Assembly (NCBI GenBank): GCA_964057225.1
Contig: OZ059900.1
Coordinates: 25,931,638-25,995,637, forward strand
DNA length: 64,000 nucleotides
DNA from: Auanema rhodensis
Lineage: Eukaryota; Nematoda; Chromadorea; Rhabditida; Rhabditidae
Direction: 5' to 3'
Shown: one piece after another, positions 9,921 to 23,603 of the stretch
Layout of the letters: every line of letters begins with the position of its first letter
How positions within the stretch are numbered: the stretch's first letter is position 1
The notes under the pieces: generated by a model
Databases searched by the model: none
The model's input: only the letters and a program-made list of their open reading frames with translations
What the model was told of the DNA's origin: nothing
Made by a program: the position numbers and the translations under genes

Positions 9921-12900
9921 ATGGGAAATACTGTGTTTTTGTATTTTTTTAGTGTTCAGCATGTAAAATGCGTCATTTTAGTATGTAAAACGCTGAAATT
10001 CGTTGCATTTGACGACTCATATGAACAAAAAGCGATTTAATCAATATTAGCCATAAGGGGCGTGCCCTCAGAATATGCTAATTTTCTTAATTTTCTAACC
10101 CCTGTTTTTTTGTCGTGAAAGTGGAACTAGACGTTGTACGAACAATTTTGAGCTAGGTTTCATTGACATTGCATGAGTTTGAACACATGAAATCGTAAGT
10201 CAAAACCTTGTTTACAGCGAAATTTCCAAAAACTGGTTTTCCAGCATAACAAAATATTTCTCATGGGAAATACTGTGTTTTTGTATTTTTTTAGTGTTCA
10301 GCATGTAAAATGCGTCATGTTAGTATGTAAAACGCTGAAATTCGTTGCATTTGACGACTCATATGAACAAAAATCGATTTTATCAATATTAGCCATAAGG
10401 GGCGTGCCCTCAGAATATGCTAATTTCCTTAATTTTCTAACCCCTGTTTTTTTGTTGTGAAAGTGGAACTAGACGTTGTACGAACAATTTTGAGCTAGGT
10501 TTCATTGACATTGCATGAGTTTGAACACATGCAATCGTAAGTCAAAACCTTGTTTACAGCGAAATTTCCAAAAACTGGTTTTCCAGCATAATAAAATATT
10601 TCTCATGGGAAAAACTGTGTTTTTGTATTTTTCTAGTGTTCAGCATGTTAAATGCTTTATTTTAATATGTAACACGCTGAAATTCGTTGCATTTGACGAC
10701 TCATATGAACAAAAATCGATTTAATCAATATTAGCCATAAGGGGCGTGCCCTCAGAATATGCTAATTTCCTTAATTTTCTAACCCCTGTTTTTTTGTCGT
10801 GAAAGTGGAACTAGACGTTGTACGAACAATTTTGAGCTAAGTTTCATTGACATTGCATGAGTTTGAACAAATGAAATCGTAAGTCAAAACCTTGTTTACA
10901 TCGAAATTTCCAAAAACTGGTTTTCCCGCATAATAAAATATTTCTCATGGGAAATACTGTGTTTTTGTATTTTTTTAGTGTTCAGCATGTAAAATGCGTC
11001 ATGTTAGTATGTAAAACGCTGAAATTCGTTGCATTTGACGACTCATATGAACAAAAATCGATTTTATCAATATTAGCCATAAGGGGCGTGCCCTCAGAAT
11101 ATGCTAATTTCCTTAATTTTCTAACCCCTGTTTTTTTGTTGTGAAAGTGGAACTAGACGTTGTACGAACAATTTTGAGCTAGGTTTCATTGACATTGCAT
11201 GAGTTTGAACACATGCAATCGTAAGTCAAAACCTTGTTTACAGCGAAATTTCCAAAAACTGGTTTTCCAGCATAATAAAATATTTCTCATGGGAAAAACT
11301 GTGTTTTTGTATTTTTCTAGTGTTCAGCATGTAAAATGCTTTATTTTAATATGTAACACGCTGAAATTCGTTGCATTTGACGACTCATATGAACAAAAAT
11401 CGATTTAATCAATATTAGCCATAAGGGGCGTGCCCTCAGAATATGCTAATTTCCTTAATTTTCTAACCCCTGTTTTTTTGTCGTGAAAGTGGAACTAGAC
11501 GTTGTACGAACAATTTTGAGCTAAGTTTCATTGACATTGCATGAGTTTGAACACATGAAATCGTAAGTCAAAACCTTGTTTACATCGAAATTTCCAAAAA
11601 CTGGTTTTCCAGCATAATAAAATATTTCTCATGAGAAATACTGTGTTTTTGTATTTTTTTAATGTTCAGCATGTAAAATGCTTCATTTTGATATGTAAAA
11701 CGCTGAAATTCGTTGCATTTGACGACTCATATGAACAAAAATCGATTTTATCAATATTAGCCATAAGGGGCGTGCCCTCAGAATATGCTAATTTCCTTAA
11801 TTTTCTAACCCCTGTTTTTTTGTCGTGAAAGTGGAACTAGACGTTGTACGAACAATTTTGAGCTAGGTTTCATTGACATTGCATGAGTTTGAACACATGC
11901 AATCGTAAGTCAAAACCTTGTTTACAGCGAAATTTCCAAAAACTGGTTTTCCAGCATAATACAATATTTCTCATGGGAAAAACTGTGTTTTTGTATTTTT
12001 CTAGTGTTCAGCATGTAAAATGCTTTATTTTAATATGTAACACGCTGAAATTCGTTGCATTTGACGACTCATATGAACAAAAATCGATTTAATCAATATT
12101 AGCCATAAGGGGCGTGCCCTCAGAATATGCTAATTTCCTTAATTTTCTAACCCCTGTTTTTTTGTCGTGAAAGTGGAACTAGACGTTGTACGAACAATTT
12201 TGAGCTAAGTTTCATTGACATTGCATGAGTTTGAACACATGAAATCGTAAGTCAAAACCTTGTTTACAGCGAAATTTCCAAAAACTGGTTTTCCAGCATA
12301 ATAAAATATTTCTCATGAGAAATACTGTGTTTTTGTATTTTTTTCAATGTTCAGCATGTAAAATGCTTCATTTTGATATGTAAAACGCTGAAATTCGTTG
12401 CATTTGACGACTCATATGAACAAAAATCGATTTTATCAATATTAGCCATAAGGGGCGTGCCCTCAGAATATGCTAATTTCCTTAATTTTCTAACCCCTGT
12501 TTTTTTGTCGTGAAAGTGGAACTAGACGTTGTACGAACAATTTTGAGCTAGGTTTCATTGACATTGCATGAGTTTGAACACATGAAATCGTAAGTCAAAA
12601 CCTTGTTTACAGCGAAATTTCCAAAAACTGGTTTTCCAGCATAATAAAATATTTCTCATGGGAAATACTGTGTTTTTGTATTTTTTCAGTGTTCAGCATG
12701 TAAAATGCTTCATTTTAGTATGTAACACGCTGAAATTCGTTGCATTTGACGACTCATATGAACAAAAATCGATTTAATCAATATTAGCCATAAGGGGCGT
12801 GCCCTCAGAATATGCTAATTTCCTTAATTTTCTAACCCCTGTTTTTTTGTCGTGAAAGTGGAACTAGACGTTGTACGAACAATTTTGAGCTAAGTTTTAT

Positions 12901-13683
12901 TGACATTGCATGAGTTTGAACACATGAAATCGTAAGTCAAAACCTTGTTTACATCGAAATTTCCAAAAACTGGTTTTCCAGCATAATAAAATATTTCTCA
13001 TGAGAAATACTGTGTTTTTGTATTTTTTCAATGTTCAGCATGTAAAATGCTTCATTTTGATATGTAAAACGCTGAAATTCGTTGCATTTGACGACTCATA
13101 TGAACAAAAATCGATTTTATCAATATTAGCCATAAGGGGCGTGCCCTCAGAATATGCTAATTTCCTTAATTTTCTAACCCCTGTTTTTTTGTCGTGAAAG
13201 TGGAACTAGACGTTGTACGAACAATTTTGAGCTAGGTTTCATTGACATTGCATGAGTTTGAACACATGAAATCGTAAGTCAAAACCTTGTTTACAGCAAA
13301 ATTTCCAAAAACTGGTATTCCAGCATAATAAAATATTTCTCATGGGAAATACAGTGTTTTTGTATTTTTTTAGTGTTCAGCATGTAAAATGCTTTATTTT
13401 AATATGTAACACGCTGAAATTCGTTGCATTTGACGACTCATATGAACAAAAATCGATTTAATCAATATTAGCCATAAGGGGCGTGCCCTCAGAATATGCT
13501 AATTTCCTTAATTTTCTAACCCCTGTTTTTTTGTCGTGAAAGTGGAACTAGACGTTGTACGAACAATTTTGAGCTAAGTTTCATTGACATTGCATGAGTT
13601 TGAACACATGAAATCGTAAGTCAAAACCTTGTTTACATCGAAATTTCCAAAAACTGGTTTTCCAGCATAATAAAATATTTCTC
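9921..13683 (+). repeat. Mixed monomers M29-M39 without a strict local period
   Basis: M30 and M32 (10263, 10947) share GCGTCATGTTAG and TTGTTGTG. M31 and M33 share the GGGAAAAACTG start. M34, M36 and M38 are ATGAGAAAT types. M36 has a one-base expansion in the T run near 12345-12352. M29 carries ATTTTCTTAA. Most of these monomers reappear, same order, in 18.1-24.3 kb with insertions, so this looks like the less expanded version of that later region. No gene or unique sequence is present. Confidence 0.82.
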
Positions 13684-15735
13684 ATGAGAAATACTGTGTT
13701 TTTGTATTTTTTTAATGTTCAGCATGTAAAATGCTTCATTTTGATATGTAAAACGCTGAAATTCGTTGCATTTGACGACTCATATGAACAAAAATCGATT
13801 TTATCAATATTAGCCATAAGGGGCGTGCCCTCAGAATATGCTAATTTCCTTAATTTTCTAACCCCTGTTTTTTTGTCGTGAAAGTGGAACTAGACGTTGT
13901 ACGAACAATTTTGAGCTAGGTTTCATTGACATTGCATGAGTTTGAACACATGAAATCGTAAGTCAAAACCTTGTTTACAGCGAAATTTCCAAAAACTGGT
14001 TTTCCAGCATAATACAATATTTCTCATGGGAAATAGTGTGTTTTTATATTTTTCTAGTGTTCAGCATGTAAAATGCTTCATTTTAGTATGTAACACGCTG
14101 AAATTCGTTGCATTTGACGACTCATATGAACAAAAATTGATTTAATCAATATTAGCCATAAGGGGCGTGCCCTCAGAATATGCTAATTTCCTTAATTTTC
14201 TAACCCCTGTTTTTTTGTCGTGAAAGTGGAACTAGACGTTGTACGAACAATTTTGAGCTAGGTTTCATTGACATTGCATGAGTTTGAACAAATGAAATCG
14301 TAAGTCAAAACCTTGTTTACATCGAAATTTCCAAAAACTGGTTTTCCAGCATAATAAAATATTTCTCATGGGAAATACTGTGTTTTTGTATTTTTCTAGT
14401 GTTCAGCATGTAAAATGCTTTATTTTAATATGTAACACGCTGAAATTCGTTGCATTTGACGACTCATATGAACAAAAATCGATTTAATCAATATTAGCCA
14501 TAAGGGGCGTGCCCTCAGAATATGCTAATTTCCTTAATTTTCTAACCCCTGTTTTTTTGTCGTGAAAGTGGAACTAGACGTTGTACGAACAATTTTGAGC
14601 TAAGTTTCATTGACATTGCATGAGTTTGAACACATGAAATCGTAAGTCAAAACCTTGTTTACATCGAAATTTCCAAAAACTGGTTTTCCAGCATAATAAA
14701 ATATTTCTCATGAGAAATACTGTGTTTTTGTATTTTTTTAATGTTCAGCATGTAAAATGCTTCATTTTGATATGTAAAACGCTGAAATTCGTTGCATTTG
14801 ACGACTCATATGAACAAAAATCGATTTTATCAATATTAGCCATAAGGGGCGTGCCCTCAGAATATGCTAATTTCCTTAATTTTCTAACCCCTGTTTTTTT
14901 GTCGTGAAAGTGGAACTAGACGTTGTACGAACAATTTTGAGCTAGGTTTCATTGACATTGCATGAGTTTGAACACATGAAATCGTAAGTCAAAACCTTGT
15001 TTACAGCGAAATTTCCAAAAACTGGTTTTCCAGCATAATACAATATTTCTCATGGGAAATAGTGTGTTTTTATATTTTTCTAGTGTTCAGCATGTAAAAT
15101 GCTTCATTTTAGTATGTAACACGCTGAAATTCGTTGCATTTGACGACTCATATGAACAAAAATTGATTTAATCAATATTAGCCATAAGGGGCGTGCCCTC
15201 AGAATATGCTAATTTCCTTAATTTTCTAACCCCTGTTTTTTTGTCGTGAAAGTGGAACTAGACGTTGTACGAACAATTTTGAGCTAGGTTTCATTGACAT
15301 TGCATGAGTTTGAACAAATGAAATCGTAAGTCAAAACCTTGTTTACATCGAAATTTCCAAAAACTGGTTTTCCAGCATAATAAAATATTTCTCATGGGAA
15401 ATACTGTGTTTTTGTATTTTTCTAGTGTTCAGCATGTAAAATGCTTTATTTTAATATGTAACACGCTGAAATTCGTTGCATTTGACGACTCATATGAACA
15501 AAAATCGATTTAATCAATATTAGCCATAAGGGGCGTGCCCTCAGAATATGCTAATTTCCTTAATTTTCTAACCCCTGTTTTTTTGTCGTGAAAGTGGAAC
15601 TAGACGTTGTACGAACAATTTTGAGCTAAGTTTCATTGACATTGCATGAGTTTGAACACATGAAATCGTAAGTCAAAACCTTGTTTACATCGAAATTTCC
15701 AAAAACAGGTTTTCCAGCATAATAAAATATTTCTC
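13684..15735 (+). repeat. Trimer HOR, 1026 bp, two copies
   Basis: M40-M42 (13684-14709) recur as M43-M45 (14710-15735). The order is an ATGAGAAAT type, a monomer with AATAGTGTG, A at position 21 and TTGATTT, then a CTTTATTTTAATATG type preceded by GAACAAATG. All marks agree between copies. Confidence 0.9.
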
Positions 15736-18700
15736 ATGGGAAATACTGTGTTTTTGTATTTTTTTAGTGTTCAGCATTTAAAATGCGTCATTTTAGTATG
15801 TAAAACCCTGAAATTCGTTGCATTTGACGACTCATATGAACAAAAAGCGATTTAATCAATATTAGCCATAAGGGGCGTGCCCTCAGAATATGCTAATTTC
15901 CTTAATTTTCTAACCCCTGTTTTTTTGTCGTGAAAGTGGAACTAGACGTTGTACGAACAATTTTGAGCTAGGTTTCATTGACATTGCATGAGTTTGAACA
16001 CATGAAATCGTAAGTCAAAACCTTGTTTACAGCGAAATTTCCAAAAACTGGTTTTCCAGCATAATAAAATATTTCTCATGGGAAATACTGTGTTTTTGTA
16101 TTTTTTTAGTGTTCAGCATGTAAAATGCGTCATTTCAGTATGTAAAACGCTGAAATTCGTTGCATTTGACGACTCATATGAACAAAAAGCGATTTAATCA
16201 ATATTAGCCATAAGGGGCGTGCCCTCAGAATATGCTAATTTCCTTAATTTTCTAACCCCTGTTTTTTTGTCGTGAAAGTGGAACTAGACGTTGTACGAAC
16301 AATTTTGAGCTAGGTTTCATTGACATTGCATGAGTTTGAACACATGCAATCGTAAGTCAAAACCTTGTTTACAGCGAAATTTCCAAAAACTGGTTTTCCA
16401 GCATAATAAAATATTTCTCATGGGAAATACTGTGTTTTTGTATTTTTCTAGTGTTCAGCATGTAAAATGCTTCATTTTAGTATGTAACACGCTGAAATTT
16501 GTTGCATTTGACGACTCATATGAACAAAAATCGATTTAATCAATATTAGCCATAAGGGGCGTGCCCTCAGAATATGCTAATTTCCTTAATTTTCTAACCC
16601 CTGTTTTTTTGTCGTGAAAGTGGAACTAGACGTTGTACGAACAATTTTGAGCTAGGTTTCATTGACATTGCATGAGTTTGAACAAATGAAATCGTAAGTC
16701 AAAACCTTGTTTACATCGAAATTTCCAAAAACTGGTTTTCCAGCATAATAAAATATTTCTCATGGGAAATACTGTGTTTTTGTATTTTTCTAGTGTTCAG
16801 CATGTAAAATGCTTTATTTTAATATGTGACACGCTGAAATTCGTTGCATTTGACGACTCATATGAACAAAAATCGATTTAATCAATATTAGCCATAAGGG
16901 GCGTGCCCTCAGAATATGCTAATTTCCTTAATTTTCTAACCCCTGTTTTTTTGTCGTGAAAGTGGAACTAGACGTTGTACGAACAATTTTGAGCTAAGTT
17001 TCATTGACATTGCATGAGTTTGAACACATGAAATCGTAAGTCAAAACCTTGTTTACATCGAAATTTCCAAAAACTGGTTTTCCAGCATAATAAAATATTT
17101 CTCATGAGAAATACTGTGTTTTTGTATTTTTTTAATGTTCAGCATGTAAAATGCTTCATTTTGATATGTAAAACGCTGAAATTCGTTGCATTTGACGACT
17201 CATATGAACAAAAATCGATTTTATCAATATTAGCCATAAGGGGCGTGCCCTCAGAATATGCTAATTTCCTTAATTTTCTAACCCCTGTTTTTTTGTCGTG
17301 AAAGTGGAACTAGACGTTGTACGAACAATTTTGAGCTAGGTTTCATTGACATTGCATGAGTTTGAACACATGAAATCGTGAGTCAAAACCTTGTTTACAG
17401 CGAAATTTCCAAAAACTGGTTTTCCAGCATAATAAAATATTTCTCATGGGAAATACTGTGTTTTTGTATTTTTTTAGTGTTCAGCATGTAAAATGCGTCA
17501 TTTTAGTATGTAAAACGCTGAAATTCGTTGCATTTGACGACTCATATGAACAAAAATCGATTTTATCAATATTAGCCATAAGGGGCGTGCCCTCAGAATA
17601 TGCTAATTTCCTTAATTTTCTAACCCCTGTTTTTTTTGTCGTGAAAGTGGAACTAGACGTTGTACGAACAATTTTGAGCTAGGTTTCATTGACATTGCAT
17701 GAGTTTGAACACATGAAATCGTAAGTCAAAACCTTGTTTACAGCGAAATTTCCAAAAACAGGTTTTCCAGCATAATACAATATTTCTCATGGGAAATACT
17801 GTGTTTTTGTATTTTTCTAGTGTTCAGAATGTAGAATGCTTCATTTTAGTATGTAACACGCTGAAATTCGTTGCATTTGACGACTCATATGAACAAAAAT
17901 CGATTTAATCAATATTAGCCATAAGGAGCGTGCCCTCAGAATATGCTAATTTCCTTAATTTTCTAACCCCTGTTTTTTTGTCGTGAAAGTGGAACTAGAC
18001 GTTGTACGAACAATTTTGAGCTAGGTTTCATTGACATTGCATGAGTTTGAACACATGAAATCGTAAGTCAAAACCTTGTTTACAGCGAAATTTCCAAAAA
18101 CTGGTTTTCCAGCATAATAAAATATTTCTCATGGGAAATACTGTGTTTTTGTATTTTTTTAGTGTTCAGCATGTAAAATGCGTCATTTTAGTATGTAAAA
18201 CGCTGAAATTCGTTGCATTTGACGACTCATATGAACAAAAAGCGATTTAATCAATATTAGCCATAAGGGGCGTGCCCTCAGAATATGCTAATTTTCTTAA
18301 TTTTCTAACCCCTGTTTTTTTGTCGTGAAAGTGGAACTAGACGTTGTACGAACAATTTTGAGCTAGGTTTCATTGACATTGCATGAGTTTGAACACATGA
18401 AATCGTAAGTCAAAACCTTGTTTACAGCGAAATTTCCAAAAACTGGTTTTCCAGCATAATAAAATATTTCTCATGGGAAATACTGTGTTTTTGTATTTTT
18501 TTAGTGTTCAGCATGTAAAATGCGTCATTTTAGTATGTAAAACGCTGAAATTCGTTGCATTTGACGACTCATATGAACAAAAAGCGATTTAATCAATATT
18601 AGCCATAAGGGGCGTGCCCTCAGAATATGCTAATTTCCTTAATTTTCTAACCCCTGTTTTTTTGTCGTGAAAGTGGAACTAGACGTTGTACGAACAATTT

Positions 18701-19156
18701 TGAGCTAGGTTTCATTGACATTGCATGAGTTTGAACAAATGAAATCGTAAGTCAAAACCTTGTTTACATCGAAATTTCCAAAAACTGGTTTTCCAGCATA
18801 ATAAAATATTTCTCATGGGAAATACTGTGTTTTTGTATTTTTTTAGTGTTCAGCATGTAAAATGCGTCATGTTAGTATGTAAAACGCTGAAATTCGTTGC
18901 ATTTGACGACTCATATGAACAAAAATCGATTTTATCAATATTAGCCATAAGGGGCGTGCCCTCAGAATATGCTAATTTCCTTAATTTTCTAACCCCTGTT
19001 TTTTTGTTGTGAAAGTGGAACTAGACGTTGTACGAACAATTTTGAGCTAGGTTTCATTGACATTGCATGAGTTTGAACACATGCAATCGTAAGTCAAAAC
19101 CTTGTTTACAGCGAAATTTCCAAAAACTGGTTTTCCAGCATAATAAAATATTTCTC
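15736..19156 (+). repeat. Relocated copy of the 6.1-10.3 kb material
   Basis: M46-M52 correspond to M18-M24 at a constant offset of 9579, except that M48 is M16-like where M20 is hybrid. M49-M53 also match M25-M29 at offset 8210, including the T8 monomer and the rare ATTTTCTTAA change (10081 and 18291 lines). M54 is an extra monomer absent from the earlier order. From M55 onward the match to M30 continues at offset 8552, so the insertion is exactly one monomer long. M46 has a private AAAACCCTG change. Confidence 0.85.
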
Positions 19157-21892
19157 ATGGGAAAAACTGTGTTTTTGTATTTTTCTAGTGTTCAGCATGT
19201 TAAATGCTTTATTTTAATATGTAACACGCTGAAATTCGTTGCATTTGACGACTCATATGAACAAAAATCGATTTAATCAATATTAGCCATAAGGGGCGTG
19301 CCCTCAGAATATGCTAATTTCCTTAATTTTCTAACCCCTGTTTTTTTGTCGTGAAAGTGGAACTAGACGTTGTACGAACAATTTTGAGCTAAGTTTCATT
19401 GACATTGCATGAGTTTGAACAAATGAAATCGTAAGTCAAAACCTTGTTTACATCGAAATTTCCAAAAACTGGTTTTCCCGCATAATAAAATATTTCTCAT
19501 GGGAAATACTGTGTTTTTGTATTTTTTTAGTGTTCAGCATGTAAAATGCGTCATGTTAGTATGTAAAACGCTGAAATTCGTTGCATTTGACGACTCATAT
19601 GAACAAAAATCGATTTTATCAATATTAGCCATAAGGGGCGTGCCCTCAGAATATGCTAATTTCCTTAATTTTCTAACCCCTGTTTTTTTGTTGTGAAAGT
19701 GGAACTAGACGTTGTACGAACAATTTTGAGCTAGGTTTCATTGACATTGCATGAGTTTGAACACATGCAATCGTAAGTCAAAACCTTGTTTACATCGAAA
19801 TTTCCAAAAACTGGTTTTCCAGCATAATAAAATATTTCTCATGGGAAATACTGTGTTTTTGTATTTTTTCAGTGTTCAGCATGTAAAATGCTTTATTTTA
19901 ATATGTAACACGCTGAAATTCGTTGCATTTGACGACTCATATGAACAAAAATCGATTTAATCAATATTAGCCATAAGGGGCGTGCCCTCAGAATATGCTA
20001 ATTTCCTTAATTTTCTAACCCCTGTTTTTTTGTTGTGAAAGTGGAACTAGACGTTGTACGAACAATTTTGAGCTAGGTTTCATTGACATTGCATGAGTTT
20101 GAACACATGCAATCGTAAGTCAAAACCTTGTTTACAGCGAAATTTCCAAAAACTGGTTTTCCAGCATAATAAAATATTTCTCATGGGAAAAACTGTGTTT
20201 TTGTATTTTTCTAGTGTTCAGCATGTTAAATGCTTTATTTTAATATGTAACACGCTGAAATTCGTTGCATTTGACGACTCATATGAACAAAAATCGATTT
20301 AATCAATATTAGCCATAAGGGGCGTGCCCTCAGAATATGCTAATTTCCTTAATTTTCTAACCCCTGTTTTTTTGTCGTGAAAGTGGAACTAGACGTTGTA
20401 CGAACAATTTTGAGCTAAGTTTCATTGACATTGCATGAGTTTGAACAAATGAAATCGTAAGTCAAAACCTTGTTTACATCGAAATTTCCAAAAACTGGTT
20501 TTCCCGCATAATAAAATATTTCTCATGGGAAATACTGTGTTTTTGTATTTTTTTAGTGTTCAGCATGTAAAATGCGTCATGTTAGTATGTAAAACGCTGA
20601 AATTCGTTGCATTTGACGACTCATATGAACAAAAATCGATTTTATCAATATTAGCCATAAGGGGCGTGCCCTCAGAATATGCTAATTTCCTTAATTTTCT
20701 AACCCCTGTTTTTTTGTTGTGAAAGTGGAACTAGACGTTGTACGAACAATTTTGAGCTAGGTTTCATTGACATTGCATGAGTTTGAACACATGCAATCGT
20801 AAGTCAAAACCTTGTTTACATCGAAATTTCCAAAAACTGGTTTTCCAGCATAATAAAATATTTCTCATGGGAAATACTGTGTTTTTGTATTTTTTCAGTG
20901 TTCAGCATGTAAAATGCTTTATTTTAATATGTAACACGCTGAAATTCGTTGCATTTGACGACTCATATGAACAAAAATCGATTTAATCAATATTAGCCAT
21001 AAGGGGCGTGCCCTCAGAATATGCTAATTTCCTTAATTTTCTAACCCCTGTTTTTTTGTTGTGAAAGTGGAACTAGACGTTGTACGAACAATTTTGAGCT
21101 AGGTTTCATTGACATTGCATGAGTTTGAACACATGCAATCGTAAGTCAAAACCTTGTTTACAGCGAAATTTCCAAAAACTGGTTTTCCAGCATAATAAAA
21201 TATTTCTCATGGGAAAAACTGTGTTTTTGTATTTTTCTAGTGTTCAGCATGTTAAATGCTTTATTTTAATATGTAACACGCTGAAATTCGTTGCATTTGA
21301 CGACTCATATGAACAAAAATCGATTTAATCAATATTAGCCATAAGGGGCGTGCCCTCAGAATATGCTAATTTCCTTAATTTTCTAACCCCTGTTTTTTTG
21401 TCGTGAAAGTGGAACTAGACGTTGTACGAACAATTTTGAGCTAAGTTTCATTGACATTGCATGAGTTTGAACAAATGAAATCGTAAGTCAAAACCTTGTT
21501 TACATCGAAATTTCCAAAAACTGGTTTTCCCGCATAATAAAATATTTCTCATGGGAAATACTGTGTTTTTGTATTTTTTTAGTGTTCAGCATGTAAAATG
21601 CGTCATGTTAGTATGTAAAACGCTGAAATTCGTTGCATTTGACGACTCATATGAACAAAAATCGATTTTATCAATATTAGCCATAAGGGGCGTGCCCTCA
21701 GAATATGCTAATTTCCTTAATTTTCTAACCCCTGTTTTTTTGTTGTGAAAGTGGAACTAGACGTTGTACGAACAATTTTGAGCTAGGTTTCATTGACATT
21801 GCATGAGTTTGAACACATGCAATCGTAAGTCAAAACCTTGTTTACAGCGAAATTTCCAAAAACTGGTTTTCCAGCATAATAAAATATTTCTC
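19157..21892 (+). repeat. Trimer HOR, 1026 bp, about 2.7 copies
   Basis: M56-M58 (19157-20182), M59-M61 (20183-21208) and M62-M63 (21209-21892) repeat at 1026 bases. Members are a GGGAAAAACTG monomer with GCATGTTAAATG, a GCGTCATGTTAG monomer preceded by TTCCCGCAT, and a TTTTTTCAGTG monomer with TTGTTGTG. The first two match M31-M32 at 10605-11288, where only one set exists, so the trimer was amplified here after the larger duplication. The series ends where M63 passes directly into an ATGAGAAAT monomer. Confidence 0.9.
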
Positions 21893-23603
21893 ATGAGAAA
21901 TACTGTGTTTTTGTATTTTTTTAATGTTCAGCATGTAAAATGCTTCATTTTGATATGTAAAACGCTGAAATTCGTTGCATTTGACGACTCATATGAACAA
22001 AAATCGATTTTATCAATATTAGCCATAAGGGGCGTGCCCTCAGAATATGCTAATTTCCTTAATTTTCTAACCCCTGTTTTTTTGTCGTGAAAGTGGAACT
22101 AGACGTTGTACGAACAATTTTGAGCTAGGTTTCATTGACATTGCATGAGTTTGAACACATGCAATCGTAAGTCAAAACCTTGTTTACAGCGAAATTTCCA
22201 AAAACTGGTTTTCCAGCATAATACAATATTTCTCATGGGAAAAACTGTGTTTTTGTATTTTTCTAGTGTTCAGCATGTAAAATGCTTTATTTTAATATGT
22301 AACACGCTGAAATTCGTTGCATTTGACGACTCATATGAACAAAAATCGATTTAATCAATATTAGCCATAAGGGGCGTGCCCTCAGAATATGCTAATTTCC
22401 TTAATTTTCTAACCCCTGTTTTTTTGTCGTGAAAGTGGAACTAGACGTTGTACGAACAATTTTGAGCTAAGTTTCATTGACATTGCATGAGTTTGAACAC
22501 ATGAAATCGTAAGTCAAAACCTTGTTTACAGCGAAATTTCCAAAAACTGGTTTTCCAGCATAATAAAATATTTCTCATGAGAAATACTGTGTTTTTGTAT
22601 TTTTTTTAATGTTCAGCATGTAAAATGCTTCATTTTGATATGTAAAACGCTGAAATTCGTTGCATTTGACGACTCATATGAACAAAAATCGATTTTATCA
22701 ATATTAGCCATAAGGGGCGTGCCCTCAGAATATGCTAATTTCCTTAATTTTCTAACCCCTGTTTTTTTGTCGTGAAAGTGGAACTAGACGTTGTACGAAC
22801 AATTTTGAGCTAGGTTTCATTGACATTGCATGAGTTTGAACACATGAAATCGTAAGTCAAAACCTTGTTTACAGCGAAATTTCCAAAAACTGGTTTTCCA
22901 GCATAATAAAATATTTCTCATGGGAAATACTGTGTTTTTGTATTTTTTCAGTTTTCAGCATGTAAAATGCTTCATTTTAGTATGTAACACGCTGAAATTC
23001 GTTGCATTTGACGACTCATATGAACAAAAATCGATTTAATCAATATTAGCCATAAGGGGCGTGCCCTCAGAATATGCTAATTTCCTTAATTTTCTAACCC
23101 CTGTTTTTTTGTCGTGAAAGTGGAACTAGACGTTGTACGAACAATTTTGAGCTAAGTTTCATTGACATTGCATGAGTTTGAACACATGAAATCGTAAGTC
23201 AAAACCTTGTTTACATCGAAATTTCCAAAAACTGGTTTTCCAGCATAATAAAATATTTCTCATGGGAAATACAGTGTTTTTGTATTTTTTTAGTGTTCAG
23301 CATGTAAAATGCTTTATTTTAATATGTAACACGCTGAAATTCGTTGCATTTGACGACTCATATGAACAAAAATCGATTTAATCAATATTAGCCATAAGGG
23401 GCGTGCCCTCAGAATATGCTAATTTCCTTAATTTTCTAACCCCTGTTTTTTTGTCGTGAAAGTGGAACTAGACGTTGTACGAACAATTTTGAGCTAAGTT
23501 TCATTGACATTGCATGAGTTTGAACACATGAAATCGTAAGTCAAAACCTTGTTTACATCGAAATTTCCAAAAACTGGTTTTCCAGCATAATAAAATATTT
23601 CTC
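21893..23603 (+). repeat. Copy of M34-M37 plus one inserted monomer (M64-M68)
   Basis: M64-M67 match M34-M37 (11631-12999) at offset about 10262, including the ACAATATT/GGGAAAAACTG monomer and an expanded T run in M66. M68 at 23262 (GGGAAATACAGTG type) has no partner between M37 and M38, and the match resumes at M69/M38 with the offset increased by 342. M67 carries a private CAGTTTTCAGC change. Confidence 0.82.
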
